From: JAKBCQ01 sp021807585
GTDB taxonomy: Bacteria; Planctomycetota; Planctomycetia; Isosphaerales; Isosphaeraceae
Assembly (NCBI GenBank): GCA_027325115.1
Contig: DAHWFG010000136.1
Coordinates: 1 to 19,204 of the forward strand
Length of the DNA: 19,204 nucleotides
Reading direction: 5' to 3'
The notes under the pieces are model-generated. The model saw only the letters and a list, made by a program, of their open reading frames with translations, was not told where the DNA came from and searched no databases. Both the position numbers and the translations under genes were made by a program. Positions 1-8,248 of the stretch are shown piece by piece (within the stretch, counting starts at the first letter, position 1; every line of letters starts with the position of its first letter).

Positions 1-294
1 GAGCACGGTTTCACATTCTTTAAGTGATTGCGCTTCAAGATCGTCAATTTGACGTTGCAGTTCGGCGATCTTACCGGCGTGCTTGGCGCGGATCGAGTAG
101 ATCTTTTCTTTCTGTTCGCTCGTCAGACCGATGTCGCCGAAGAGAGGCGGCACGCGGCGCGACGGATCGTTCTTTTTCTTGCTCGAGGCCGACTTGCCCG
201 AAGGTTCTTGCCCCTGGACGTCGCCGAGGAATCCCACGCCCAGGATCAATGCGACTCCCAACCCCGCCGCGTACGCTTTGCGCGACCCGATCAT
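1..294 (-). CDS. Secreted CpxP/Spy-like small protein, C-terminus missing (cut by window edge)
   Basis: The reading frame is open from an ATG at 294 to the left edge, giving 98 codons without a stop. The start is supported by AGAGGA (301-306 on the minus strand) six bases upstream. Residues 1-29 form a signal peptide: short basic start, hydrophobic stretch (AAGLGVALILGVGFLG), then VQGQE. A Ser/Lys-rich linker (about 30-48) follows, then a helical, charged segment with the LTSEQKEKI sequence (57-65) and a predicted coiled coil (about 60-98, IAELQRQIDDLEAQ). An LTxEQ-type motif followed by a long charged helix is typical of periplasmic CpxP/Spy-like proteins, small chaperone or metal-stress sensors, and planctomycetes carry many such secreted proteins. 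Function is inferred from the motif only. Any C-terminal repeat of the motif lies outside the window. Confidence 0.72.
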   Translation of the reverse strand, partial: MIGSRKAYAAGLGVALILGVGFLGDVQGQEPSGKSASSKKKNDPSRRVPPLFGDIGLTSEQKEKIYSIRAKHAGKIAELQRQIDDLEAQSLKECETVL

Positions 295-667
295 GTTCGG
301 TCCTCTCGATAATGATCAATTTTGTGAAGAATGAGAAACGGACGTAGGTAAATTAATCGATCACGAATCGCGGGGCCAGTGGCCGACGCAAAAAATCGAC
401 GCGTCGATCGATGATCGCATTCGCCGATTCGAGACTCGCGCTCGAGATCCGCCGAGCCGTCGAGACGCCGAGCCGCGTCCGGATCTCGCTCGATCAATTG
501 AAGTCGCAACTTCCATCGCCCGATCGGAATATTCTGTATTTTCATTCGCGCCTCTTGACCCGCCGTCGCGCACGAGCGATGATTACCCATACCCTTCCGT
601 GAAGTCGGGTCTCCGGCCGCTTCATCTTCGTCGATACGGCGGCGCGCTCATAATTCGGGAGACAAAC
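295..667. other. Divergent intergenic region, no gene seen
   Basis: This 373-base stretch separates the divergent CpxP/Spy-like and glycoside hydrolase genes, so it must carry both promoters, but no convincing -35/-10 pair was identified on either strand. It contains the perfect 12-base palindrome TCGACGCGTCGA (396-407) directly overlapping a CGATCG word. That is not surprising in this CGATCG-rich DNA. Short open frames here have no start signal or recognisable product. Confidence 0.5.
657..661 (+). promoter_or_regulatory. Ribosome binding site deciding the GH18 start
   Basis: GGGAG lies six bases before the ATG at 668. The longer open frame starting at 599 has no such site. Only the 668 start places a signal peptide at the N-terminus. 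Confidence 0.7.
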
Positions 668-1642
668 ATGCGTACACGACGCGCTTGGTTGGCTTCGACG
701 TTTGTCATTTTCGGTCTCTTATCGGCGAATGACGCCTTCGCGATCGATCCCCCCGGGGGGGATTCACATAATAAACCGGCGAGTTCGGCTCGCTACGCGG
801 TCGTAGGCTACATTCCGAACTATCATGTCGATCGTCTCGAGCAGTTCGATCTCAATCGACTGACCGACCTGATCTTTTTCTCGATCGAGCCGACCGCCGA
901 CGGGGGCGTCGATCGCCAGACGCTTACCCCAGAAACTCTCTCGCATCTTCAATCGTTAAAATCAAAGCACGGCTTCCGCCTGCTCGTTTCGGTGGGGGGA
1001 TGGGGTCGATCGAATCATTTCGCCGCGATGGCGCGAAATTTGGCGAATCGTCGTCGATTTATCGTCGAATTGACGCGGTTCTGCGTGAATAATCAATTCG
1101 ACGGCGTCGATTACGATTGGGAGCACCCGGCGAATCCCGGTGAAGAATCGGCTTACGCGTCGTTGATCAGCGAAACCAAGAAATCGTTTCAATCGAGGCG
1201 GATGATCGTCACCGCGGCGCTCGCCGCGTGGCAAAAGATGCCCAAAGAAGGGCTCAAGGCTCTCGATCGGATTCACTTAATGGCGTATGATCATGAGCAA
1301 CGGCACTCGACCGTCGAACACGCGACCGCCGACATCGATCTGATGATCAAGCGAGGCGTTCCCGCTTCCAAGCTTTGTCTGGGCGCTCCGCTTTACGGCC
1401 GGATGATCAAAGACGCCAATCAGGTGATGACTTACGGCGAGATCGTCGGTCGATATCACCCCGCGGCGAACGTCGACGAGGTCGACGACTGCTACTTTAA
1501 CGGCGTCGAGACGATGAAGCGGAAAGCCGCGATCGTCCGCGACCGTGGGCTCGCGGGGATGATGATTTGGGAGGTCGGGCAGGACGCCCCCGGCGACGCC
1601 TCGCTGCTCAAGGCGATCGCGACCGACCTGAACGCTCCCTAA
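668..1642 (+). CDS. Secreted glycoside hydrolase family 18 (chitinase-like)
   Basis: A 324-residue protein. The signal peptide covers residues 1-25 (RTRRAW, hydrophobic core, ANDAFA cleavage region). A single GH18 TIM-barrel domain spans about 43-318. Visible family motifs are YAVVGYIPNY (beta 1), the SxGG motif VSVGGW (107-112), the catalytic DxxDxDxE motif DGVDYDWE (145-152, with Glu152 as proton donor), MAYD (205-208), GAPLYGR (239-245) and WEVGQD (301-306). GH18 enzymes cleave beta-1,4 GlcNAc linkages of chitin or related glycans by substrate-assisted catalysis, and all residues needed for that are present. There is no carbohydrate-binding module and no membrane anchor, so the product should be periplasmic or secreted. 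It is monocistronic in appearance: about 230 bases and a strong hairpin separate it from the next gene. The exact substrate (chitin, chitooligosaccharide or peptidoglycan) cannot be read from the sequence. Confidence 0.9.
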   Translation: MRTRRAWLASTFVIFGLLSANDAFAIDPPGGDSHNKPASSARYAVVGYIPNYHVDRLEQFDLNRLTDLIFFSIEPTADGGVDRQTLTPETLSHLQSLKSKHGFRLLVSVGGWGRSNHFAAMARNLANRRRFIVELTRFCVNNQFDGVDYDWEHPANPGEESAYASLISETKKSFQSRRMIVTAALAAWQKMPKEGLKALDRIHLMAYDHEQRHSTVEHATADIDLMIKRGVPASKLCLGAPLYGRMIKDANQVMTYGEIVGRYHPAANVDEVDDCYFNGVETMKRKAAIVRDRGLAGMMIWEVGQDAPGDASLLKAIATDLNAP

Positions 1643-1742
1643 CGACTCGAACCGATCGCGATCGTCGTCGGGTGGAATCGAACGAGGGGAATCGTTCGGA
1701 AAAGTTCGTGGATCGTTCGACCTGATGCGGGTGCGGCGTCGG

Positions 1743-1772
1743 CTTGGTTCGCGCGATCGGTCGCGAACCAAG
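1743..1772. repeat. Perfect 11-bp inverted repeat (hairpin) between GH18 and EF-G genes
   Basis: CTTGGTTCGCG (1743-1753) pairs exactly with CGCGAACCAAG (1762-1772) around an 8-base loop, CGATCGGT. It begins 100 bases after the GH18 stop and ends 101 bases before the EF-G start. There is no T-run after either arm, so it is not a textbook intrinsic terminator. It could terminate GH18 transcription with help, or act as a leader structure for EF-G. Confidence 0.6.
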
Positions 1773-1873
1773 TTCGGGGTTGCGCTGTGCATTCGGCGTC
1801 GGTCGGTTAAGCTGGAACGATCGATGATCGTCCCCGCTTTGAACCCGCCGCGACACCTGGAACGAACGCGAAC

Positions 1874-3982
1874 ATGAACGAAAGTGAATCTTCCCCCCTG
1901 GCCTCGATCCGCAACATCGGCATCATCGCCCATATCGACGCGGGCAAAACGACGACGACCGAACGGATCCTCTATTACACCGGCATGACGCACCGAATGG
2001 GCGAGGTCGATTCGGGGACGACCGTCACCGATTACCTTGAGGAGGAACGTGAACGCGGGATCACGATCGTCGCGGCGGCGATCACGTGCCGATGGAAAGA
2101 TATCACGATCAATATTATCGACACGCCGGGACACGTCGATTTTACGGTCGAGGTCGAGCGTTCGCTCCGCGTCCTCGACGGCGCGGTCGTGATATTCTCG
2201 GCGGTCGAGGGGGTCGAGGCGCAAAGCGAAACCGTTTGGCGTCAGGCGGCGAAGTACTCCGTCCCGCGGATCTGTTTCATCAACAAGATGGACCGGATCG
2301 GCGCCGAGTACGATCGCGTGTTCCACGAGATCAGCGAGCGGCTTGAGAGCACGCCGATCCCCGTGCAAATTCCGATCGGCGCGGGCCCCGAGGGTTCGAT
2401 GGGGGAATTCCAGGGACTCATCGACCTGATCACGATGAAAGCGCTTTATTATAAGACCGAGGATCTGGGCTCGTCGGTCGTCGAGCGCGCGATCGACGAT
2501 TCGCTCCGCGCCGACGCGGATCTGTGGCGTGAAACGATGTTGAACGCGCTATCCGATCTCGACGAGCCGTTCGCAGTCGCTTATATGACGCATCTCGAGG
2601 GGGAAGAGTTGCCGACCTCGGCGATCGAGGCGGCGCTTCGACGCGTGACCGTTTCGGGTCGAGCCCAGCCCGTTTTGTGCGGATCGAGCTTCAAGTACGT
2701 CGGCGTGCAGCGACTGCTCGACGCCGTTTCGGCGTACTTGCCGTGCCCGCTCGATCGTCCTCCCGTCGTCGGTCGGCATCCCAAAAAAGGGACCGAACTG
2801 TCCCGAAAACCGTCGATCGACGAGCCGTTCTGCGGGCTCGTTTTCAAAATTCAAAATGATGAACACGGCGATCTTTCGTTCGTCCGGGTCTATTCGGGCG
2901 AACTCAAGGCGGGTACGCGCGTTTACAACCCGGGCAAAGATAAAAAAGAGATCTGCTCGAGGCTTTGGCACATTCAGGCCGATGATCGCGAAAAGGTCGA
3001 AACGGCGCACGCGGGAGATATCGTCGGCGTCGTCGGTCTGAAGGATTCGGTGACGGGAGACACGCTCTGCGACGCGACCCAGCCGATCCTCCTCGAACGG
3101 ATCGAATTCCCCGAGACCGTGATCAGCATGTCGATCGAGCCGATCAACTCGGCCGACAAGGGGAAACTCGCCGATACGCTCGCGGCGCTTTCACGCGAGG
3201 ATCCAACATTCGCTTACAAGTTCAACGATGAGACCGGTCAAACCATTATCTCAGGTATGGGAGAATTGCATCTGGAGATTTTGAAAAATCGGATGCAGCG
3301 TGATTACCGGCTCAAAGCGCATGTCGGTCGGCCTCGGGTGAGTTATCGCGAGACGATCCGGCATGCGGTGAAGGGGATCCAGGGATCTTGCATTCGTCAG
3401 ACCGGGGGTTCGGGGCTGTTCGCCAGGGTGAAGATCGACCTTGAACCCGAGGGTCAACCCAAAGGCGCTCCTGTGCTTCGATTTGTGAATAAATTGAAGG
3501 GGGGAGTGATTCCCTCGGAATACATCCCCGCGATCGAGGCCGGCCTGCGTGAGGAAGCGAAATCGGGCGGGAGAACGGGGTTCCCGCTCGTCGACCTCAA
3601 AGTAACGCTCGTCGACGGCGATACGCACGACGTCGACTCGAACGAAATCGCCTTCCGCGCCGCGGCTTCGGACGCGCTCCGCAAGGCTGTTCATGAAGCC
3701 GGCGCCGTGCTTCTGGAACCGATCATGAAACTCGAGGTCGTAACACCCGAAGAGTATCTGGGGGATGTCGTCGCCGATCTCGGCGGCCGCCGCGCCGAGA
3801 TCAGCGAGATGCACAATCGCGGCAAGCTGAAAGTGATCGAGGCGCGGGTTCCGCTCGAGAAGATGTTCGGTTATTCGACCGCCGTCCGAAGCCTGAGCCA
3901 GGGACGCGCAAGCTACTCGATGGAACCGCTCCATTATTCGGCTGCGCCCGCGAGCTTGCTCGAGGTTCTGAGCGGGGAATGA
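1874..3982 (+). CDS. Elongation factor G family GTPase, possibly the spdEFG2/ribosome-recycling type
   Basis: A 702-residue, full-length EF-G. The GTPase motifs are intact: G1 AHIDAGKT (19-26), G2 RGITI (61-65), G3 DTPGH (83-87), G4 NKMD (137-140), G5 GSSFK (270-274). Domain II follows (about 310-395), then domain III with GMGELHLEI. Domain IV starts near VSYRET and contains GGVIPSEYIPAI. Domain V has EPIMKLEVVTPEEYLGDV and the FGYSTAVRSLSQGRASYSME signature. EF-G moves tRNA and mRNA through the ribosome; some paralogues instead split ribosomes with ribosome recycling factor. The switch I region (SGTTVTDYLEEERERGIT) and VEAQSETVWRQ resemble mitochondrial EF-G2 and the spdEFG2 group of spirochaetes, planctomycetes and deltaproteobacteria rather than housekeeping EF-G I. 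There is no adjacent rpsL, rpsG or tuf, which normally flank canonical fusA. No good ribosome binding site is seen before the ATG. Family assignment is certain; subfamily is inferred. Confidence 0.93.
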   Translation: MNESESSPLASIRNIGIIAHIDAGKTTTTERILYYTGMTHRMGEVDSGTTVTDYLEEERERGITIVAAAITCRWKDITINIIDTPGHVDFTVEVERSLRVLDGAVVIFSAVEGVEAQSETVWRQAAKYSVPRICFINKMDRIGAEYDRVFHEISERLESTPIPVQIPIGAGPEGSMGEFQGLIDLITMKALYYKTEDLGSSVVERAIDDSLRADADLWRETMLNALSDLDEPFAVAYMTHLEGEELPTSAIEAALRRVTVSGRAQPVLCGSSFKYVGVQRLLDAVSAYLPCPLDRPPVVGRHPKKGTELSRKPSIDEPFCGLVFKIQNDEHGDLSFVRVYSGELKAGTRVYNPGKDKKEICSRLWHIQADDREKVETAHAGDIVGVVGLKDSVTGDTLCDATQPILLERIEFPETVISMSIEPINSADKGKLADTLAALSREDPTFAYKFNDETGQTIISGMGELHLEILKNRMQRDYRLKAHVGRPRVSYRETIRHAVKGIQGSCIRQTGGSGLFARVKIDLEPEGQPKGAPVLRFVNKLKGGVIPSEYIPAIEAGLREEAKSGGRTGFPLVDLKVTLVDGDTHDVDSNEIAFRAAASDALRKAVHEAGAVLLEPIMKLEVVTPEEYLGDVVADLGGRRAEISEMHNRGKLKVIEARVPLEKMFGYSTAVRSLSQGRASYSMEPLHYSAAPASLLEVLSGE

Positions 3983-4074
3983 ATCTTTGAAATCGAGACG
4001 TCATCGCGGATTAAACGAGCAATCGCTTGTCGAATTCGCGTCTTCTTCTTGTCGATCCGCTGATCGTGTTCGAT

Positions 4075-7000
4075 TCATGGAACGGGATTTTCGGCGGGGA
4101 GTGGGACCTGCGTCTGGTGTTTGAGGTAGGCGAAGAGATCACGAATTTGATCGTCGTTGATCGTCGAGGCCAGTCCGTCGGGCATGAGCGATCGATCCGA
4201 CGGTCGCTCGTCTTCGATGTCGGAGCGATCGATGACGATCGCCTCGTTCTGGGTTTGAAGCGTGAGGGTGCGCTCGGTCCGATTCCGAATCAGTCCGTTG
4301 AGCACGCGACCGTCGCGGAGCGCGACGACCGTCATTTTGAAGTCGGCGTTCACCGTCGCGGCGGGATCGAAGACGTTCTCAAGCAGATATTCGAGATTAT
4401 CGCGACCCGCTCCGGTGAGATCGGGACCGATCGCTCCACCATATCCATATAACTTATGACATGACGAGCAAACTTTGTTAAACAACACCCTCCCCGCGCC
4501 GAGATCGGCGCCGGCGAGAGCTTGTTCGTTTAATTTCTTGCGCATGATAGCGATTTGCGCTTTGCGATCGGCGGGGGTGTCGTGGATCTCTCCCCAGGTT
4601 TCGCCGAGTTTGCGCGTCAAGCGCGGGTCGCCGAGTTCGCGGATTTGCCGAGCCTGGAACGCCGAGACGTCGCCGCGGGGGATTTTTCCGAGGGCCAGGG
4701 CGTCGAGCAGCGCGGAAGCGAACGACGGCCGCGAGACGAGAGCGTCGATCACCGCGGCGCGTTCGGACGGATGAAACGCACGATAACTCGCCGCCAACCG
4801 AGCGCCGATCGCGGGATCGTCGAACCCCGCGAGCCCTCGCGCCGCGGTCTTGTTCAAAAAGCGAACGCCGAGCAGCCGCTCGCAGATCGACCGTAAATCG
4901 TCGGGGCGAGCCGCGATCAACGATTCGAGCGCGGATTGTCGCAAAAGAATATCCGCATGATTATCAAGCGCCGTCTTTTTGATTTCATCAAGAGCTCGTC
5001 CCACGCCGAAGACGACGGCGAGCTCGCGAGCCTTGCTCTCGATCTCGGGGTTCGCGTCGCGTTCGACGGCGCGCGCCAAGTTATCCCACGACGCCGGTCG
5101 AGGCGCTTTCCGCCTGCCTCGAAGCGCCTGCCAAACCCCGGCGATCACGTCGCCTCGCAGCGGTCGAGACGCGCTCGAAGCCGCCGCCAGCAAGCGATCG
5201 AGCGGAGCGGGATTCGATTCGATCTCCTCGGCGAGTCGCCGTGCGATCAGGCGACGCGTCGTCGCGATCTCGCACGTCTCGCCCAGCCGAGCGAGCGTCG
5301 ACAGATCGGCGTCGGCGACAGGTATCAAGCCGTACCATATCAGCAATGGTAAATTATGATCGGACGAATCTTCTTTGTGTCGCAGCAGCGGCTCGGCGAG
5401 CGCCGTTCGATCCGCGATCGTCAGCCTGCAAAGCGTCGACGCCAGGATCAACCGCACGAGCGCCGAATCGTCGTCCCGCGCGATGCGGACGAATTCGGAG
5501 AGCACGTCGCGCGGAAGCGATCGCTCCCCCGCGGGACGCTTGCCGAGCACCGTATCGAGCGGAGCGTCCTCGGTAAGAAGACGAACGCCCCACGCTCGAA
5601 CCGATTCATGCTTATCTTTAAGAAGTGAACGAAAGATTGCTTCGTTATCGTTTGAGTCGCGCACCGCCCGCAGCGTCCAGACCGCCCGAAGTTTGCGGAC
5701 GGGATCGGACTCGCGCGCGATCATCTGTTCCGCGGCGGCGACCGCGGCGACGGGTTTCTCTCCCGCGGCGGCTCGATCCGCCAGTACCCGCCGAGCCCCG
5801 CGCGCGAACCATTCGTTCGAATCGCGCTGGTATTCGACAAGTTCGATCTCGCTCGCCTTCGTAAGATCAACCGGTTTGAACTTGTTCTGATCTCCGTATG
5901 AGAACTTAAATATTCGCCCCGATGTTCGATGAACGCCGTCGTTTTCGTGGCATTCGCCCGCGTCGCTCCAATCGAGGACGAAAGCGTTTCCATCGGGGGA
6001 TTGAGAGATCTCCATACCGCGGAACCACGCGTCGGCGGCGAAGAAGACGTCGGCCTCGTGGCGGCCGACATAGCCGCTTCCCGCACGATCAAGCCGATCG
6101 ACGTTGGCGCGCCTGCCGTGCATGTTGAGCGTGAAGAGCCTGCCTCGATATTGTTCGGGCCAGCGGTTCGCCTGATAAATCATCGCGCCGATGTGCGCAT
6201 GCCCCCCTCCTTTTTTATCGTGCTCCCCCTTCGCCGAACGCGAATCGGTCCAGTCTTTGGATTCATCCCAGTGCCAATGATCGGCGTGTTGATCGATCAG
6301 TTCATAAACATGCGGGTTGGGGTCGATCGTATGGGGTCGAACGAAATGCATTCCGGCGATCGCGTGCCAAAGGTGCCCGTTGACGGTGTTGATGAAAAAA
6401 GGCTCGCCGAATTCGTTCCAGTCGTGCCCCCAAGGGTTCGTCACGCCGTGAGCGAGCGCCTCGAACCGCTTCGTTCGCGGGCTGAACCGCCACAATCCTC
6501 CGGCGAGCGGAACTCGATCCGCCGCGGGCGATCCGGGAGGACCGACGAGCCCCGGAGAAGACGCTCCGCATCGGCCGTATAAATCGCCGTCGGGTCCCCA
6601 TCGTAATCCATTGGCAAAATTATGATAATTTTCTTCGGGAACGGTGAAGCCGTCGAGCACGACGCGGGCGGGACCGTCGGGACGGTCGTCGCCGTCGCGA
6701 TCGGGAATGAACAGGAGCCGCGGCGGACACATCAGCCAAACGCCGCCGAGTCCGACCTCCACGCTTGTTAATGTTTGCACTTGATCGGTGAAAACGGTGC
6801 GGCGGTCGAACTTGCCGTCGCCGTCGGAATCTTCCAGGATCAACACGCGATCACGAAGGTTGAGATCGAACCGTACGGCGCGTTCGGAATACGTGTAATT
6901 CTCGGCCACCCAGACGCGTCCGCGGGCGTCCCACGTCATCGCGATCGGATTCATCACGTCGGGCTCGGCGGCGAACACCGAAACGCGAAAACCGGGAGGC

Positions 7001-7155
7001 GTGCGGAACGAAGCCGCCGCCTTCTCCGCGGGCGAAGGGCCGGTGCGATCGGGTTCGCTGTTATAAAGCCGCGGGAAATCGTCGGCTTCAACTCGAACGT
7101 CACACCACAAAGCCACCGAAAGAACGACGATTCCGATCAATTCTCGGGGCTTCAT
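4075..7155 (-). CDS. Secreted PVC-type membrane-bound dehydrogenase-like protein with HEAT repeats and C-terminal cytochrome c domain
   Basis: A 1026-residue protein. The start at 7155 is supported by AAGGA (7165-7169) nine bases upstream. Residues 1-24 are a signal peptide. A beta-propeller of the sugar dehydrogenase-like kind follows (about 50-420), carrying calcium-loop-like segments DSDGDGKFD (109-117) and PDRDGDDRPDG (151-161) and the family sequence YHNFANGLRWGPDGDLYG (177-194). An alpha-helical HEAT-like region covers about 430-850. The C-terminal domain holds one haem-attachment motif CSSCH (896-900), with Met991 in SLMPDG as likely distal ligand. This architecture is the Pirellula/Verrucomicrobium-type set (putative membrane-bound dehydrogenase plus haem-binding domain), expanded in PVC bacteria and generally assumed to oxidise carbohydrates in the periplasm, though substrates are mostly unproven. 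The gene converges on EF-G with 92 bases between stop codons. Confidence 0.92.
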   Translation of the reverse strand: MKPRELIGIVVLSVALWCDVRVEADDFPRLYNSEPDRTGPSPAEKAAASFRTPPGFRVSVFAAEPDVMNPIAMTWDARGRVWVAENYTYSERAVRFDLNLRDRVLILEDSDGDGKFDRRTVFTDQVQTLTSVEVGLGGVWLMCPPRLLFIPDRDGDDRPDGPARVVLDGFTVPEENYHNFANGLRWGPDGDLYGRCGASSPGLVGPPGSPAADRVPLAGGLWRFSPRTKRFEALAHGVTNPWGHDWNEFGEPFFINTVNGHLWHAIAGMHFVRPHTIDPNPHVYELIDQHADHWHWDESKDWTDSRSAKGEHDKKGGGHAHIGAMIYQANRWPEQYRGRLFTLNMHGRRANVDRLDRAGSGYVGRHEADVFFAADAWFRGMEISQSPDGNAFVLDWSDAGECHENDGVHRTSGRIFKFSYGDQNKFKPVDLTKASEIELVEYQRDSNEWFARGARRVLADRAAAGEKPVAAVAAAEQMIARESDPVRKLRAVWTLRAVRDSNDNEAIFRSLLKDKHESVRAWGVRLLTEDAPLDTVLGKRPAGERSLPRDVLSEFVRIARDDDSALVRLILASTLCRLTIADRTALAEPLLRHKEDSSDHNLPLLIWYGLIPVADADLSTLARLGETCEIATTRRLIARRLAEEIESNPAPLDRLLAAASSASRPLRGDVIAGVWQALRGRRKAPRPASWDNLARAVERDANPEIESKARELAVVFGVGRALDEIKKTALDNHADILLRQSALESLIAARPDDLRSICERLLGVRFLNKTAARGLAGFDDPAIGARLAASYRAFHPSERAAVIDALVSRPSFASALLDALALGKIPRGDVSAFQARQIRELGDPRLTRKLGETWGEIHDTPADRKAQIAIMRKKLNEQALAGADLGAGRVLFNKVCSSCHKLYGYGGAIGPDLTGAGRDNLEYLLENVFDPAATVNADFKMTVVALRDGRVLNGLIRNRTERTLTLQTQNEAIVIDRSDIEDERPSDRSLMPDGLASTINDDQIRDLFAYLKHQTQVPLPAENPVP

Positions 7156-7509
7156 GGCGCACGATCCTTAATGATAAATATCAACGAATTTAATTCCGCG
7201 ATCGCGATCGCATTCGGCCGGTCGTCGATCGCCCGGCTCGGAATCGATTATAAATGCGTTCGACCCCGCGGGCAAAGCGCGAACCGTTGAATCAGAGCGA
7301 GGGGGAGGGGGGCGAGATTTTTATACTTGCAAACATGTCAGAGCATTGAGAGGATTTTCGATCGCTCGGTCGGGTTGAGTGATCAAGCGTATCAAATCGA
7401 ATCGGCGTTCGAACCCGCGAGGAACACGAAAACGGCGAACGTCTCGCGCTCGATCGCTTTGCGGGATCGATGGGGATCGAGCGCGAGAGGGAGAACGATC
7501 GACCAAAGC
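7156..7509. other. Intergenic region upstream of the dehydrogenase-like gene
   Basis: This stretch of 354 bases has no recognisable gene. Besides the candidate promoter it holds a G-rich run (about 7299-7315, mainly G with single A) followed by an AT-rich patch (ATTTTTATACTTGCAAA, starting about 7316). Short open frames here lack start signals and look like by-products of base composition. Confidence 0.5.
7247..7275 (-). promoter_or_regulatory. Candidate sigma70-type promoter for the dehydrogenase-like gene
   Basis: On the minus strand TTGCCC (7270-7275) and a perfect TATAAT (7247-7252) are 17 bases apart, about 90 bases upstream of the ATG at 7155. The -10 is a perfect match and the -35 matches four of six consensus positions. 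Chance occurrence is possible, but the AT-rich -10 stands out in GC-rich surroundings. Confidence 0.4.
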
Positions 7510-8001
7510 TTACGGGATAAGCCCTGAGCTCCCGGCGTTCGTCGGCGGCGCCTCGACGCGTCCCGAGAACCGGGGAACACGAACCCGCGGACCGCGACTG
7601 ATCGTCTCATTGTAAGGATTCATCGGCGTACTGTCGGAAGCGAGCGGAGGTCCCCCCATCGGATGCTCGCCGCCGCAGCCGGCGTAAGGAATGTATCTTT
7701 CGCCTCGATTAATGTACGGATTGTAATATGTTGACAAAAACGATTGATCAGGGCGCGAAGCGAAGTAGCGCGGGAAGAAGTATTCGGGGTTGCGATCGGC
7801 GCCGAGTGGTAGTGTGTCGCCGTAATCGATCCAGCCGTAATGATCGGGGCTGTCGTTGGGGAAACCCCAACCGGCGCCCGGCCCTGGAGCGAGGATTCGG
7901 CCGCCTCCGCCGGAGTGGCGCGCCTCGCGGATTCGACCGAGAAGCCCTCCGGGAGAGCTCATCGCCAGGATTAAGACGACCGTCGTGGCGGAAATCGTCA
8001 T
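7510..8001 (-). CDS. Small secreted protein of unknown function, Gly/Pro/Tyr-rich
   Basis: A 163-residue protein. The frame extends upstream to 8091, but the ATG at 8001 is preceded by an exact AAGGAGG seven bases away and gives a hydrophobic N-terminus (TISATTVVLILAMSSP), so that start is preferred. The mature part is rich in Gly, Pro, Tyr, Asn and Arg: GWGFPNDSPDHYGWIDYG (43-60), then EYFFPRYFASRPDQSFLSTYYNPY (within about 69-92), and a single cysteine in YAGCGGEHPMGG. No catalytic or binding motif is recognised. The composition and the aromatic FP/YF/YY/PY motifs suggest a secreted or envelope-attached structural protein, but that is a guess. It lies upstream of the dehydrogenase-like gene on the same strand, 354 bases away, and diverges from trpG/pabA. 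Function unknown. Confidence 0.72.
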   Translation of the reverse strand: MTISATTVVLILAMSSPGGLLGRIREARHSGGGGRILAPGPGAGWGFPNDSPDHYGWIDYGDTLPLGADRNPEYFFPRYFASRPDQSFLSTYYNPYINRGERYIPYAGCGGEHPMGGPPLASDSTPMNPYNETISRGPRVRVPRFSGRVEAPPTNAGSSGLIP

Positions 8002-8008
8002 CTGTTTT

Positions 8009-8015
8009 CCTCCTT
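8009..8015 (-). promoter_or_regulatory. Ribosome binding site deciding the start of the small secreted protein
   Basis: AAGGAGG is a full anti-16S match seven bases before the ATG at 8001. The upstream in-frame ATG at 8091 would place this site inside the gene and would bury the hydrophobic signal sequence behind 30 basic residues. Confidence 0.8.
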
Positions 8016-8248
8016 GCTCGTCGAGGCGCGACGACCGCGCTCGGACGAGGGCCGCGCGCGGCGAAGTCGGCAATTTTCTCAAGCGTATCATGCGAATCGA
8101 ATCGACGTCGAAATCCCCTTCGGTTTCACTTCCGCGTCGCCGTTAAAACCGGTACGATTCAAGGGTCCCGGCCGTGTCTCGCGGTGAGCGGGACGACTCG
8201 AACGTGTTCGCCTTCGTCGATTCGATTCCGACGTGAAGTTGGGGCGGT

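Noticed and set aside
396..410. Palindrome TCGACGCGTCGA as an operator between divergent genes
   Set aside because: Short palindromes built of CG and GATC words are expected everywhere in this DNA; nothing else supports an operator.
599..667. Longer GH18 start at 599
   Set aside because: It would put 23 extra residues before a normal signal peptide and lacks a ribosome binding site, whereas 668 has GGGAG at the right distance.
1277..2368. 363-codon open frame on the minus strand opposite the GH18 and EF-G genes
   Set aside because: It overlaps two well-supported genes, is rich in Arg and Asp as expected for the antisense of GC-rich coding DNA, and shows no family motif.
5929..6582. 217-codon plus-strand open frame inside the dehydrogenase-like gene
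   Set aside because: Antisense shadow of a gene with clear domain content; no motif or start signal.
8002..8091. Longer start at 8091 for the small secreted protein
   Set aside because: It would place the perfect AAGGAGG inside the gene and hide the signal peptide behind a basic, non-conserved-looking stretch.
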